From: Taenia hydatigena
Taxonomy: Eukaryota; Platyhelminthes; Cestoda; Cyclophyllidea; Taeniidae
Reading direction: 5' to 3'
Length of the DNA: 64,000 bases
Assembly (NCBI GenBank): GCA_036345935.2
Contig: JADWOT020001693.1
Location: forward strand, 80,345-144,344
The translations under genes were made by a program, and so were the position numbers. The stretch's first letter is position 1, and the number at the start of each line of letters is the position of its first letter. Of this stretch, positions 1-12,900 are shown piece by piece. The notes under the pieces were generated by a model. The model was not told the origin of the DNA, made no database searches, and was given only the letters and a program-made list of their open reading frames with translations.

Positions 1-380
1 GTACTGCGTGGTGAAAACACAGGCAGCACTTCCAGGCAATCCGAATCATTTGAAGTAGCCATATGAATTGTCAGCCATTTTGGTGGCGAAGAAATCAGTT
101 TGCTTTGTTTGTCTTCGTCATTGTTCTGTGGCGAACACATAAGAAAGGGACTGGATCTTAATAACGCCAGAGGTTTGGGTCGAGCGTGGACCGTCTCTTC
201 CACCTTTTGTGACGTAGAAGGTTTTCTTGTTCCACTTGGTGTTGCATGGCTGGTGACAAAGCCGATAAGGCGATTTGTTGGAAATACGCGTTTGTCCATC
301 CCTTGGGTACTAAAAGATGTTCCTTATTTGGAGCACCTGAGAAAGTAAGACGACTGTAATAAGAGCGCGTGTGTCTGCAT
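1..380 (-). pseudogene. NK-2-like homeobox copy a, 5' part only (continues off the window)
   Basis: Reading down the minus strand from a start codon at about 379, this segment matches the N-terminal half of copy e. It begins MQTH, and includes the VEQEN/T-LLR-HK region (equivalent to copy e's MEQETPSTSQK) and a downstream frame with NNDEDKQSK and PPKWLTIHMAT. The homeodomain exon would lie before position 1. Relative to copy e, one base is missing just before the CTTCTACGTCA motif (about 225), which shifts the frame, and a stop follows shortly after the MQTH exon start. It is therefore probably a pseudogene, although a 5' short intron could rescue part of it. Its promoter (940-963) and distal mini-gene (1256-1516) are both present and in the expected order. 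Homology to copies c, d and e is clear; function is unknown. Confidence 0.6.
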
Positions 381-939
381 GCAACTAGATATCATCTCCA
401 CATTTGGTTCAGAGGTTTTATATGTCGAGTGTACCATTTTGAGTATGCGGTTAGATCCTGTTTGACGCCAACCCTGCTGCCTCAACTGGGTGTAGATGCG
501 TGGTCGTTGGAACGGCTTCAAGAAGCATTGCACAAAAGTTTTCAAATGTCAACCTCAACCGATGTGTATATAAGAAGAAGAAATGCGTGATAAGGAATGA
601 TGTATAGCTTTTTCTACAGTGATCGTGTTAGGTATACTAATGTGGCTGCAGAAAAGGGCAGCTGCGAGGGACTAAAAATGAACCCAGCCACAATCCATGA
701 TGATCGATGGACAGCAAATCATAAAGAAAGTATAAAAGCTTGATGCGCTCATGTGCGCAAACGAAAAGGCACATAAAGATAAAACGCTTTGATAAGCAGT
801 ACCGTTGGCATGCAGTGTTGCCCGATGTTGGGGTTGCTCAGGATTGAGGAGGTCCACAAGCTTCTCCACTGTAAAGCTGGGCATGATGAAACCGCCACTA
901 CACAGTTCTGTATCGTCCCTCCGACTAAGTCACTTACTG

Positions 940-963
940 TATTTATAAACCATAGGAGCCAAT
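940..963 (-). promoter_or_regulatory. CCAAT + TATA core promoter of homeobox copy a
   Basis: On the minus strand, ATTGG (959-963) is followed 11 bp later by TATAAATA (940-947). The same pair at the same spacing stands upstream of homeobox copies b, d and e, which is the reason for calling it a promoter. It lies about 560 bp upstream of the copy a start codon. Promoter activity is inferred from conservation only. Confidence 0.55.
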
Positions 964-1255
964 AAAATCTCTTTATGGTTCACATCAATAAGATTTGACA
1001 GCCTCAACCTTGTCGAACCAAATGTCCTCAACGAGGTCATGTCATGCTCAATCCTTAAACATGAGTCTGACTCACGAAAAAAAGGACAACCAATCGTTGT
1101 ACGACCTGATTTCATGTTCGCACAGCAGCATCCACGACTTAGGCTTGAGAAGTACTCTATGGCTATAAGCAATCATCTGTCACGAAATTCGAGGCCTGAG
1201 CAATAATGATAATAATCACAGTCAATTATTAAACTACCCATTCAGAGGATTTTGC

Positions 1256-1516
1256 TCACTGTCCGACGTTCGAACTCAGGTCAGCCTGCGGCTTTGCCAC
1301 CCTGTAACACGAAGAAGTGAACACTTCGGAATTCATGGCACAGCGGTCAGTGCCATGCGAATCACAGCAACAAATGCAGCACCTCTGGCTCAGTGAAAAA
1401 GAGTACGCAAAAACAACAACATTGCATATGCTGACCCACCTAGCCGGTTGATCCGGTGTCAGTTTTGTTGATGATATGCATGATGATGTGCCTACAAAAG
1501 GTAGATGTGTCTGCAT
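1256..1516 (-). CDS. conserved two-exon mini-gene, copy in block a (unknown function)
   Basis: Exon 1 (1516-1440, 77 nt) starts MQTHLPFVGTSSC and ends at a CTAG|GTGGGT donor. The intron is 138 nt and ends GTGTTACAG. Exon 2 starts at 1301, continues VAKPQADLSSN and stops at 1256. The exon 1 length (77 nt), intron length (138 nt), splice sites and reading phase are identical to those of the copies at 44899-45240 and 42439-42780. The product would be about 40 residues and is shorter than the 67-residue version in the inverted repeat, because of an earlier stop. The unspliced frame is also open for 149 codons (1256-1705), so the splice model is an inference from conservation. It lies about 300 bp upstream of the homeobox promoter, on the same strand. 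No known family recognised. Confidence 0.35.
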   Translation of the reverse strand: MQTHLPFVGTSSCISSTKLTPDQPARWVSICNVVVFAYSFSLSQRCCICCCDSHGTDRCAMNSEVFTSSCYRVAKPQADLSSNVGQ

Positions 1517-1739
1517 CACGTGGTGGCCGTAGAGCGCAACGCGTGTTCCTCCATGTGTCACGGCCTCAAAGGGTGGCAGGATTGGCTTCATGATAAAAAT
1601 CAAAGTATAGCAAAAAAACGAAAATAAAACATAACTAAAATATAACGAACTTACATAATTGGCATAGAATCTAACACATGTCGAATGATAAGAATACGAG
1701 GCCAATAGTACTTTAGACTACATGGCAATCGATGTTAGG

Positions 1740-4700
1740 CTCGGCCCTTTTGGCCCCTCCTCCTTCCTTCCGTAACTCTGGTGACAACGAGATCGGGAGC
1801 AGCACTCAGACTAGGAAGAGTGTACGACAGCAAAAGATAAGGAGGGTAAGGATAAAGTGCTTAAAAATGTGACACAGAAGATTGTAGAAGGTACTAGGAG
1901 GTAGCAGGTGGATGCATTAACTGTTTCAACTAAATCATGAAGGATCCATTGGGCAAAAATTTAATCCAATTCCCAAATCAGTTGTTAAAACTGGTTCAGA
2001 ACGTAAAATCGGTTGCTATAAATGTTCACATTCCTTACACTTTTACACGGAGCATACTAAAAAACCAGACACACATCAGTTGCAATCTATCCGTCCTTTG
2101 GTACAGTTGCATGCTTCAGTAACCGAGTTGCCACGTCACACAAACAATTGGAAGAAGAAAGGAATAACTTAGTTTCCCTACGTTTGCAGATTTATAGTGG
2201 TGGTTTACTGATCGTTAAAGGCTTGCGACGGTCAGAGTTTAGCGATGGTTTTGCAGGCCTCCTAGCAAAGCCTCGCCAATGAGGCGCCATTGTGTTTGCC
2301 AATCGGATCCCCAATGAATGGTGACGATTGTGGTCCCTAAAATGCCAAAACTTTGTTGTAGTTTACATGTGACTCAATTTAGGACCCCTTTTTTCTTAAA
2401 ACTATGCCTGCTTTGCTGCCAGGAGACTCACTCATTTCACTTAGGCTTCTGTTGTCCGCCGAAAAGCTCGAGAGCGCTAGGCAAATAAGTGCATTTTCTA
2501 TACATCCATCTGCATTTACCTTTTACAATGATTTCCTTATTTTTTCAGGGGTCGGTTTTAATTGTAAAGAAGGAGTGGGAGCAGCATGATTCCAGAATGC
2601 AGATTATGAGGCATTGGATTCAATACCGCAATAAAATGAGGCTTGAATAAAGACTGCAGCACGCCTGTAGGATGGTGTGCATGCTGCTCTCTAGTGGAGG
2701 TAACAAAGTCAAAAGTTTGCATTTCATGAAGAAAAAATTTGGTAACAACTTGTTTCCGAGCTGTAGAGCGCATTGAAAATTGCCTGTGGTTGGGTGATTA
2801 GCGCCTACAGCAGGTGCCGCCATCCAGTCATTATGAAAATCAGATAGTTATTATTGGTGTACATACGGTCGAACAGTTTGTTAGTAAGTCTTTTACGTCC
2901 GCTGCGCTGCCTTCATTAAACCCTAAAAGCTTTGAGGTCGAGTGCTGGGCACAGTTTGACATCACACGCCGATTTTGATTTTGATGACCACACTATGGCC
3001 AATCATAGGTCTAATGGTTGACACGGTCACTGTTATGCTATAAACTTTGAGATATTTATCCACGGAAGACAAATGCGACCATGCACGAGAGAAGACAGGT
3101 GAAAGTTGAGCCTTTCCTTTAGAGGCGTAACAGCTCACTCAACTGAGCATTATCATTTGTCCTCCTCTTTTTCCAGAAGCGCAGTTTGCCGCATTGCTTT
3201 AACCATTTAGGAGGTGAGAGTTCATGCGGATCGACGCGTCACATGCATGAGCGGTGACGACGCTTAACGTATCGAAGTGGTCAGAAGCAATGTCCGGCAG
3301 GGTTAGGCTCACGTTTAATGTAACTTGTGAGGCTTGATCAGTACCTTATAACAAATACCTCAAATGCGCTAGACCACCTTTCTCACATTTCGACACAAAT
3401 CTCATTGTCAACACGCAGCTCAATGTTGCTTTGATTGGCCCCACTCTTACCCAAAAACCCATTAGTTAGTGTTACCTGAACTGGCCCTCCTAAGCAAGGT
3501 TGCAAGAGAGAGGGAAAGACCAAGACAACCAATAAATTTCTGTCAAGAGAACAAACGCCAAAGTCCTTCGTTTCATAATGCCTATGCATTGGAAGGGCAG
3601 ACCAAACCCATACTCTGAGCATGGAACACATTTCGTATGCCCGCAGTACCCATTTTCTTTCCTGACTGATTTATCACTCAGCTGCAGAATTTCAAGCATG
3701 ATTTCCCTCTCATATGAGCATGTGAGGTAACAAATGTCGAATGCTGCAATGTTTAAACTCTAATGTCAACCTTATTCACCCAAGAGTTAAACGCTTTATG
3801 GGTAGAATCAGAGGTCACACTGAGTTGTAACTGGGGTGCAGAAGTAGACTCAATCAGCCACCGTCACCCAGCAATTCATGGTCGCTTCTGATGGGTCCAC
3901 CAGGACCACGTAGAAGAAGCATTCGCCAGCCTACTCCAACGGATCTCCCCCTCTTGTGCTCAAATGGTCGTCGTTTAGGGTCAGCCTCTAGCGAGAAAAG
4001 AAGGACACAACAGATGGCCAGCCTACTCACATCCCCTCTCCCCACCACCATTATTAAGCGGGATGAAACTCAAGCTCCAAACAGATAAATTTTTGGAAGC
4101 GAGTAAGTATTAATGACTAGAGGATTAATTTGTGAATGCTTTCCTTGCAGCACCAACCACTTTCCGATAGCTGACTGTGTGCATTTGCTGTGCTACAAGG
4201 TCTCTAAACTATGCCACTAACAATAAGCTTCATCTCTACATTTACAATTATTTTCTAGCCTTGAATTCCACCATTTTTTGTCGTCTGTGCTGCGAACCAG
4301 TGGGGCGGAGATGAAACCAGACAAATGCATTGTAGGTCGCAAGCAGCAATAGCGAAATGAATGTAAGAAATGGATGGGAAAGAAAACGCATCTTGACTCT
4401 TAGCCGAATTTGACGTCACACATATTGGGTGAAGCAGGAACAGGAAAAATCCTTGGAATACTTTTACAGCAACACTGGTGCTCAACGTATCATTTGGGCG
4501 ACAACTGAAATGTCTTCAGCCTAATTAAAAAAGAAGGAACACCCAGGTTTACGGAAGGGGAGGTGGTTGGAGGCAAGCAGCCCAGCTTGCTGAGCCAACT
4601 AAGGAGAATCCTTCAATTCTATTTGCCAATTTCTTGTCATTCAAGTTCTTTATTTCCTGTGGACAAGTCGTATCAAAAGATTGAAGGCAAAAACCAACTT

Positions 4701-6960
4701 AAGTTTGTCAAAGAGTTAAACATGCATTTATAACTAGGGACAAAAGGAACAGCTTTAAAGCGAAAGTTGAAAATGAGGACGGATAATGTTCTGCTGTGAG
4801 GATGAAAGCAATGTTTCAATGAATGGGACAGATTGGATCCTTCCACATGACGCCAGCACTTCAACCATTACCTCTCGTTCATCAGAAAAGCAAAATTACA
4901 CTTTGAGCACCACCTCAGTAATAGAAGCCTAATACATTGAATGGATGCTCTTGAGTAAGAGTAAGCTAGATAGACTCGCTTCTGATGGCCAATTTACTTT
5001 TGGTATCAGCAATAACTAGTCCACTTCCATTTAGTTTACATCCAACTTATTGAACTGATCCTGACTACAACTGTTAAAAGTCTCGAGTCCAGACAACCGT
5101 CTGCTTGCAGCAAAGGAAGAGGACGAGGGAGAGACAGAGAGTGAATGAGATTGTGTGATCTCTTGCGACAATGCGAACCGCCTCTCAGTGCTTGGATAGA
5201 CCTGCCTGTTTTTGAAAAGAGCTCTCTCTCGAACACCTTCGAAGTGTTGCAAGAAGATCTATCGCACAATCAAATGACCCCAAAAAAGAAAACTATGGCA
5301 GAGTATGGCGTCCATTTTCCACCTCGATAGTTAAACTCAGAGATTAACTGGCACGATAGGGGAAAAGTGAATGCGGCAAGTAGTTTGCTGGCACATAATA
5401 CAGACAACATTTAGTTAGAAAGCAGCAAGCTTTTGCCAGTTGAAGGACGACTAAGTTAATTCTGTTATAAACGCTTGAGGCTCATAAGGTAAGAATGTCT
5501 ACGCCTCAACGTTGGGTTCTACCAGATGTGGGACAGACACAACAGGTGTCTCACATACTTAGTGGGATGGTGATATGGGCTATTCTACTCCCCTCTCCTT
5601 CCAAAGGCTTGACGGATATTAGGGGTCAAAGTGTTATGGCGAGGCACAATGTCACCTAATTTTGTGGAATGAGCTAGTCAAAAGATCAGGCGGATACTCA
5701 CAAAGGGTTGTCTGCAACATCCACCCTGATTTGAAGCTGACCTTATACGGATATAGGGGACATGAAGATATTTTTATCACACACAAAGTAGACCGTAGAC
5801 AACAATCGATGGAGTCTAATGGAGGTCACTCCTTAGCTATCATGTTGCCACTTCCTTACCGTAATGAAGAGTGAAAATAATTTGTGTTGTGTGAGTTTAT
5901 TGTGATGGAAGGAAGTGGTTAGATAGCCAAATGGATGTGTTCACTTGGTGTTGGCTGTGATTCCTTGCAGTCATCTATGAAGCGCTGCATTTCCATCGCT
6001 ACGAGTATTTACTAGCTTTGCCATTTTCATGGAAAATAATGTAGACTAGGCAGAGCAGGAGCATTCTTCTAAATATTCATCCGTATTACAATTTGGCAGC
6101 CATTTATTGGCCAGAGAGTGGGGGGAAGTAGGCTTGATATCATGCGATTCTATTATTTGCCCATCATGCTTATCACCCAAACAACATTCCTCTGTGTTAA
6201 CTTTGCAGTACAGCGTCTAACAAGTTGCTGGTATGGGTTCGATGCGATTACTGCGTTAGTAAACTTACCCATGAAACCCTCATGACCATGCTTTTCACTC
6301 TATAGGAGAGCGGCACAACGCATGGAAGAGGAAGACCTCCGTGATGGAAAGGCACACACGCTCAGCGTCTGCTAGAAGCCACAGTCGGCCACGAGGCTCA
6401 CTTGCATCCATCCAGCGCCTTCCTTTCTCATTGTCCGATTAAACGGGTTAGTGGACGTACAGCCACTTCTGTCCTGTAATCAAAAACAGTGCCAAAGGAC
6501 TTCCCTGGCTAAATGATTCCCCTTATAATGCACTAAGTCATACGCATTACTCCACGGTAAACAAAGAATATTTTATGGCACAAGGGAAGAAATCTTGTGT
6601 TTGCTAAGGAATGTAGAACTGAAGATTGATGAACTAATTTGAAGGTGATAGGTGGATGCATTAACTACTCCGACTAATTCATCGAGGCTCCTTTCGACAG
6701 GTAATTATTGAGCCCAATTTCCATGTCATTTGTTAAAGAAAACATGCCCAGAATGTACAAGCAGCCAAGACAAATGTTTTCATTTTCAGATAAACCACAC
6801 AGAACATAGTAAATCAAGCATAACTAACGTCTGTTGCATCTCAGCCATATCTTGCTCTGGATGCCTTCGGTGTGCAGCTACTGACTATGCTTCAGCAAGG
6901 GATTTTGCATTGATGCGCGCACAAGTGGAATGAAGATAGCACTTCAAATCATCACCTTGG
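1740..6960. repeat. segmental-duplication block A
   Basis: This is a mosaic of segments that recur elsewhere in the window with visible divergence. 1880-2130 recurs at 6590-6800 (same strand) and 23810-23960 (inverted). 2150-2480 recurs inverted at 23340-23660. 2560-3060 recurs at 22800-23280 (inverted) and 37790-38170. 3380-3710 recurs at 22060-22370, 46920-47350 and 51400-51750. 3800-4220 recurs at 21600-21990, 37150-37700, 47500-47930 and 51050-51310. 4250-4520 recurs at 47940-48210. 4880-5330 recurs at 48840-49290 and 55330-55780. 5340-6300 recurs at 49290-50240. 6300-6480 recurs inverted at 24180-24330. These matches were found by eye and the boundaries are approximate. Apart from the small unit at 3890-4220, no convincing gene is seen inside. 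Confidence 0.65.
3890..4220 (+). pseudogene. small two-exon unit with 48-nt intron, block A copy (unknown family)
   Basis: The upstream exon carries the motif TIIKRDETQA, equivalent to ITVIKPDETQAL in the 47 kb copy. It is followed by a GTAAGT donor at 4103 and a TTCCTTGCAG acceptor ending at 4150, giving an intron of 48 nt. The last exon reads TNHFPIADCVHLLCYKVSK and stops at 4218-4220. The last exon of the 47 kb copy has the same number of codons (22 plus stop), and the intron there is 49 nt. An in-frame TAA lies before the donor at about 4086, so this copy is probably broken. I do not recognise the family. It sits downstream of the homeobox gene in the ancestral block order inferred from copy d. 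Confidence 0.35.
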
Positions 6961-9900
6961 CCTGTTTGCATTAGCAATATACTGATGGCTTACAAATGGT
7001 CAGAAATTCCTCCGCATGAAAATGCCACCTTCCAATTATTGCTCGACTACGTCAATGAGGATTGCAACGGAGGGGTATAAAAAGCTTGATTGTGGCGACA
7101 TAAGCAGGAGCAAAAGAAGCAATTCAATAAACACTCTTAACTGCAAAGTGAGACCTCGTGCAGATGTACCTGTGGCTGGGCGGAGACATGAAGGCTTTGG
7201 ACAGTAGTGCTTGCATTCTCTACCCCAGCTAGGATGGAATGTTTAAGCTGCCTTGTTGTACAAATTAACACCTCATCCTAAACTATCTGTGCACTTCTCT
7301 CCCATGTTCTTTAATGAGCCAAAAATACTTGGTCACGTGACTCATATCGAGATGATTACCAGTGAGGGTCAATCTTCTGTTTCTTGCCATCCTCGACGCA
7401 ACGAATAGTTTATTCAGTTACGTTAAACAAATCATATCATACTTCGGTCATGGTGGAGGTGATAATGACGGTGGAGCTGCCGCTCGTTGGAATCAACCAA
7501 CACTCTTAGCTATGGAACCCCAAATTTCACTATATGGGCACTGCAAAGGACAAATCCTCGAAATGGACTCTGCGTAATCTTATCTTGAGGAACATTCAGG
7601 AACAACTGCTGATGCATTTAACTCAGATCTCATTGCGTGGCTGGAGGAATCATTGACCTGTGTGGTGGGACGAAGGGTGTGCAGAGGCATAGGTCACACC
7701 ACCACCACCACCTCGCTAATCCAGAATGCCATCAATGCAGACCAACTGATAGGTCGTAGACCACGAAGTCGGCTTGTCTAATCAACCAAGGCATGCGCTT
7801 CATTAGTTTAATTTATCCTCAAATTGGCAAAGAAATGATGCACACTGACCAATTCGAATGTCAACACATTAATCTGCCGCTTTCGTCTCCGTTCTGGCCA
7901 GATCAGTTAACCAATAAGCTCTATCAGTTTTGCTATTTTAGTCGCTATAATTCACGTCCCCAAACCATTTATCCTTTCTTTGCATCCTCTCAGGGATGCT
8001 ACATTTGAGCGCCTTTCTGTACTGCTACTTGTGCAATATTTCGTACCACTTGAAATTAATCAGAGATGATTCCAAAACCACATTCGATGTCTGACAATAG
8101 TCGTTTACTCATTTGTTTGTTCACTCTGGTAATCTAAATTAAGACCGCAGACACGTTGTTTAAGTTTATTTTCTCCATTATGCTCTCACTTGTAATTTCT
8201 TATCATTTTTTTCGAAAAAGCGATAACAATTTATTTGATTTAGCAATGGAACTTTAACTATCTCCTTTGTGTAGCCTTGCTCTTTTAAACCCCGTTTCAT
8301 CTTGCTTTGATCACGAATGTTACTCCGCCATTTTCTGTCTGCCTTGTCTTTCTTGCGTCTTTCATGGTAACGACAAAAAGTGTTTCAGGGCGGACATGTA
8401 GGGCGTCCATTTTGAAAGCAATCCCTTGATAGCACCTGCATGCCACTGTGCTCTTTTCCACTCCGTTATGTCCGGCTTTGATTTCGATCACTAGTCCTCA
8501 AATTGTTGTCTGCCGCAATTGTTTTCTCATTTTCATGAGAAAACCAGTGACAAATAGGGTCTCGTCAACAAGAAAATTCAAATAGTAACCTTACAAGATT
8601 TCCGTCTTTTTCCTCCTACTTTCTCTAGATTTTATCACGTTTTATGCTGCATAATTTGTTTTCGTATACGATCCCACACTGCGTTTCACCTCGCTTCCTT
8701 CCGCATTGGACAAATGTGGTAGGCCCTTAATCGTTAGATAATTTCACACTGGCTTGGCTTCACATAATAAACGCAAAATTCTATTTGATTGGAATTCGTC
8801 TCATCCTGGTGCTGGTGTGTTTGCCGAGCTCTACCAGTTGGTGCGGCATTTTATCACAGTGTTGGTGAGGAAGGGTGAACAAAACATGTGAGCTCATTCC
8901 CTTCTAGGACCACTTATGTTGAGCTGCTAAGGCGGCACGAGCAAAACATTGTGCTTGACCCTATGAGCTTATGCCCTAAACGGAGTAACAAACATGATTT
9001 TCTGTGCCTCTATTCCAATACCTGTCACTTCATTTTTGTGTGATTTGCATGCATACTTAATCGAGGCGGCCGAATTCGTGGCGCCCTTATTTTTGCACGA
9101 AATGAGCAATAGAAAGACTCTATTTAGCGGCTTCTTTATCAAGCATGTTTAAGTGGTTGGTTAAGCCAGCGCACGCCACCCTACGTTGTATCTGCATGAC
9201 GGCAAATTAACAATGCATCCGCATGGTTTCTCTTCCGTCAGGCAATCTTACTCACAGGCACAGTTTTCACTCTGAGTCACGTAAAATGTTTCAGGCAGCA
9301 TGGAGGATACAACCTCTACAGGTAGTTTTGTGGAAGCAGACATCACTTGACTTTGTTCTTTTCTACATTAAGCGAATTATGTGCATCATTGAGAAGGATC
9401 ACCAGCACTACCGTGCTTTGTTTCGACTGCATTGCCTTTATGGACCTGCTTGTCCTCGGTCATTTTACGCCTGATGTTCCCTTTTTGATTGACACTTCTA
9501 GGGCATTTCCGAACACCAAGGGCTATGAATTAAGCAGCCGTTGCCTTGTACCAGGGAGAACAAAGGCGCTGACTGCGTCTCTTTTGTATAGAGGAGGAAC
9601 AAGGCTGTTCAACTGAATAGAACATAAGGATGGTTGGGTGAGAGGAGAAGATGGGACATTCACAGAAGAGAAGTAAAGGAAGGGATGAAGAAGGGTCATC
9701 GGATATTTCTGTTCAGTGTTGTGGCACTGTGTCCCTTATTCCCTCCCCTCTTTCCTCCATAATTGTCTGAGTCCATTTAAGGCAATGCGTCTGAGTGCAG
9801 GATGTGGCGTTTTGCATCCGCCATCGTCACCGTCTGTTCTACGGAGACCCAGCGCCGCTTTAGGAAGAACCATGTCTCTTCTTACTTATTTTCCACGAGT

Positions 9901-12900
9901 TCCACTTTTTACTGCCATTGGTATATTTTCAATATGGCTAAATCTGGAATTTTTAATGACTGAGCTGTTATGTATGACAAACAGTGATACCTGCTTCGAG
10001 AACTGGAAACTTGCAATTTGGCACAAAGTACGTGGTTGATATTCGCTTATGGTTGTTGCAAAAGTCTATTATTTCAATCGTTTCCTGTTTAGTCACGTCT
10101 GCAATGGTAAGGCTAGCTTTTTCTAGAATAAAAACAATCGGCGCTTCGAATAGCTTATATTCATGAGGTCATGCAACAATCACTTAGAGTGCGATAGTTT
10201 GTTTCGTTTTAGGGTATAATGTGTTCTAATTTTGCAACTAGCAAGCTAAACAATCAGCTTACCTTTTGAGTAACATTGCCTAATAAAATGCTAATTGTCT
10301 GATATTTACTAAGTGTATTGGGAGATAAAAGGATTCATTGAGTAAAACAGGGATCAAATAAAGAGTAGTGAGGGGAGTTGAGCGTACCTTTGTCCCAATA
10401 ACATGGACTACCCCAATATTTGTCGAAGGCCACACACCTGTGGCACTTGATAAACATCTTGAAGGCAGTTGTTGAGGTGTGCACTACTGGAACCTAAATG
10501 AAACGATATAATACTGAAACACTGTGGCACAATGTTAATCTCGACCTCTATGTACCCGAAATGCATCTCAGCATGCGTAATTCAAAATTGTGTACCCACT
10601 GAACTACAGTAGCTTACTTACATAGTTCTTCTTGTACTCGTATTCTAATGGATATGAGGCTCCGAACGGCTTCCCGACAACCCAGGAGCCCCACAATTTG
10701 GGCCCTGTTTCGCCTTTAAAGAGAAAGTCATTTCGAGACTTCGATTTTACAAATTTGCGTGTGCATTGCTTTATTTCTCATCATTCAACGATAATCAGAT
10801 TTAAACCTCTGTTCTAATCCTCTTCATTGTCTCTTGAGAATTCGACTTATACTCTGGGTCTGCCGATCGCCATTCGAGCGTCGTAGGCGAAAAAACTATA
10901 AATAGGCTTAAGTGAACAAACCTACTCACGGTAACACCCTAGACCGTTTGGGGAACCAGCAGGTCAAGTAACATGCCACGAAGTTTGTAGGTGCATGTGA
11001 TGCCCTACTTTGTGCAGCCGTAACTCTCGGGGATCCAGACCCCTTTGGATACAAACAAACGTGGGACTGCATGTGAACTTCGAGTAGCAAGAACGTCCTC
11101 GTGTTCTGTACAGCATCATTTGCATGGAGAGGAAAGCAGAGGAGTGCAGATCTGTGAACTAATTTAATTTTAAAGGTCCGATGTTGATAAGAAAACTGAA
11201 AGCGCTCTAATAAGGAGAGGAGAAAGGGTGAAAATATGAGTGCAAATGCAGTGAGGAAACACGCATCATTGACAAGGAAATAGAGAGAAGACGTGTGCGA
11301 CCGACTCGTGTCGTGTTGACAAAACCGCCAGTCGTCTTGATTGTATACTGATTTCTCATTTCTAGCAGTTGCCAACGGCGATGCGACTCTAACTCTGGAA
11401 CAATCCACTGACATTCGCACTCCATCCTGACATCCACTTCAGTGGCCGCGGTTTCCGCTGTAGCAGGTCAACGAACCAAGGGTTTTACTGCTCCAAATCC
11501 CCTAAATCTCTCCCTGTGCAAAACAGAGGTTCCGATACCATGGTATAGTGACAGGAAACGCGTGTATTTGCAGCCTCCACCTCGACACGCGTAGTTAACA
11601 GGTGGCTGGTATGACGAAAATGCTGGCTGTTTTCGATGTTTAAAACCACTGATTAAGTGACATTCGCACACAACTTCATTGTAGAGATAAGGTTTAACGA
11701 CGATTATGTGCGCTTTCATAGACATTCATAGCCTGGTCACGCCAATAATCTGCATGAGAACCTAAATGTTGTGAACATTTGAAATGAAGCTTGATGCGAG
11801 GGTTCGTCCAGGCTTATAGTATTAAAATGAAAGTAAATAATAAAAGGCGCAAAGGCAAACTTACTTATTGGGTTCTTATTTTGAGGGAATCCAGCCGACT
11901 TGGAGGTTTCGAACATGTGGACGACCGGGTTCGACTTTAATTGGACTGCTATTTAAAACAGCGCGCAGAGGATAATGTGAAGGACTTTTGCTTCAGTCCA
12001 CTTCCATTCGAGCATGCAAAGTTGAATACCTTTTACACCGTAAATAATCCCAGAAAATGGACTAAGCAAATACAAAAATAAGTCAAACTTTGGGGCTATT
12101 TTTGGAGTGGGGTAGCGGTTAGACCAATTGCAGACTTATCGAACATTTTCCTTCAAACTGTAATTACATGAAGGGAAAGGAAGTAGAGGTTGTGCTACAA
12201 ACTGGCAAAGCCCGATGGGGAAAATATCGGATGATATTACTGGTACAAAGACGTGAATGGGACCATTTTCTCATCATCGTATAAGACATGCAGAAATCAC
12301 ACGTGAAAGGAAATGTTCAGTCGTGAAAATTAGACACTGCTATCATGATTGGGGCGTTTGAGTGGGATAGTAAAGGAAGGAATGGATGATTTGGACTCAA
12401 AGGGGTAGAAGATTTGTGAATTAAGCAGTCAACGTCACAAAATGCAAGAACATGATTTAAGGAAAATCTGTGAAGTTTATTGCATCAGATCAGAACTGCA
12501 CTGATGACCATAAACAGCGAAGCAGGGAACCGCTTTAACGTGCACTCCCGCATGAGTGACAGAGGAGTTTGGAAGGAAGGTTCTACTAGTTTCGCTCCGA
12601 AGGAAATGTGGGGTCGTCTGATTCGCATACAAATGCAGTATACCACTACCTTCACTTCAACGGTGCATAGAGAAAGCAAAGTCTTTTGTTCCCTTTTGCA
12701 ATTTGGGCTTTGTCAGCAGTTATTGACGCCTAATTGAAATGCAAATGTAAACAATTTGCGGACACGAAATTGGCAATGGTGCGAAATGCGGTATCGAAAA
12801 TCTTCATAAATTCGTTCACAGCTACGGTCGCTTTAGTGTTGGTTTGATTGGCATGCAAGAACTGTCGCGGGTATAAGGGACAAGGACGTGTTAATAAAGA

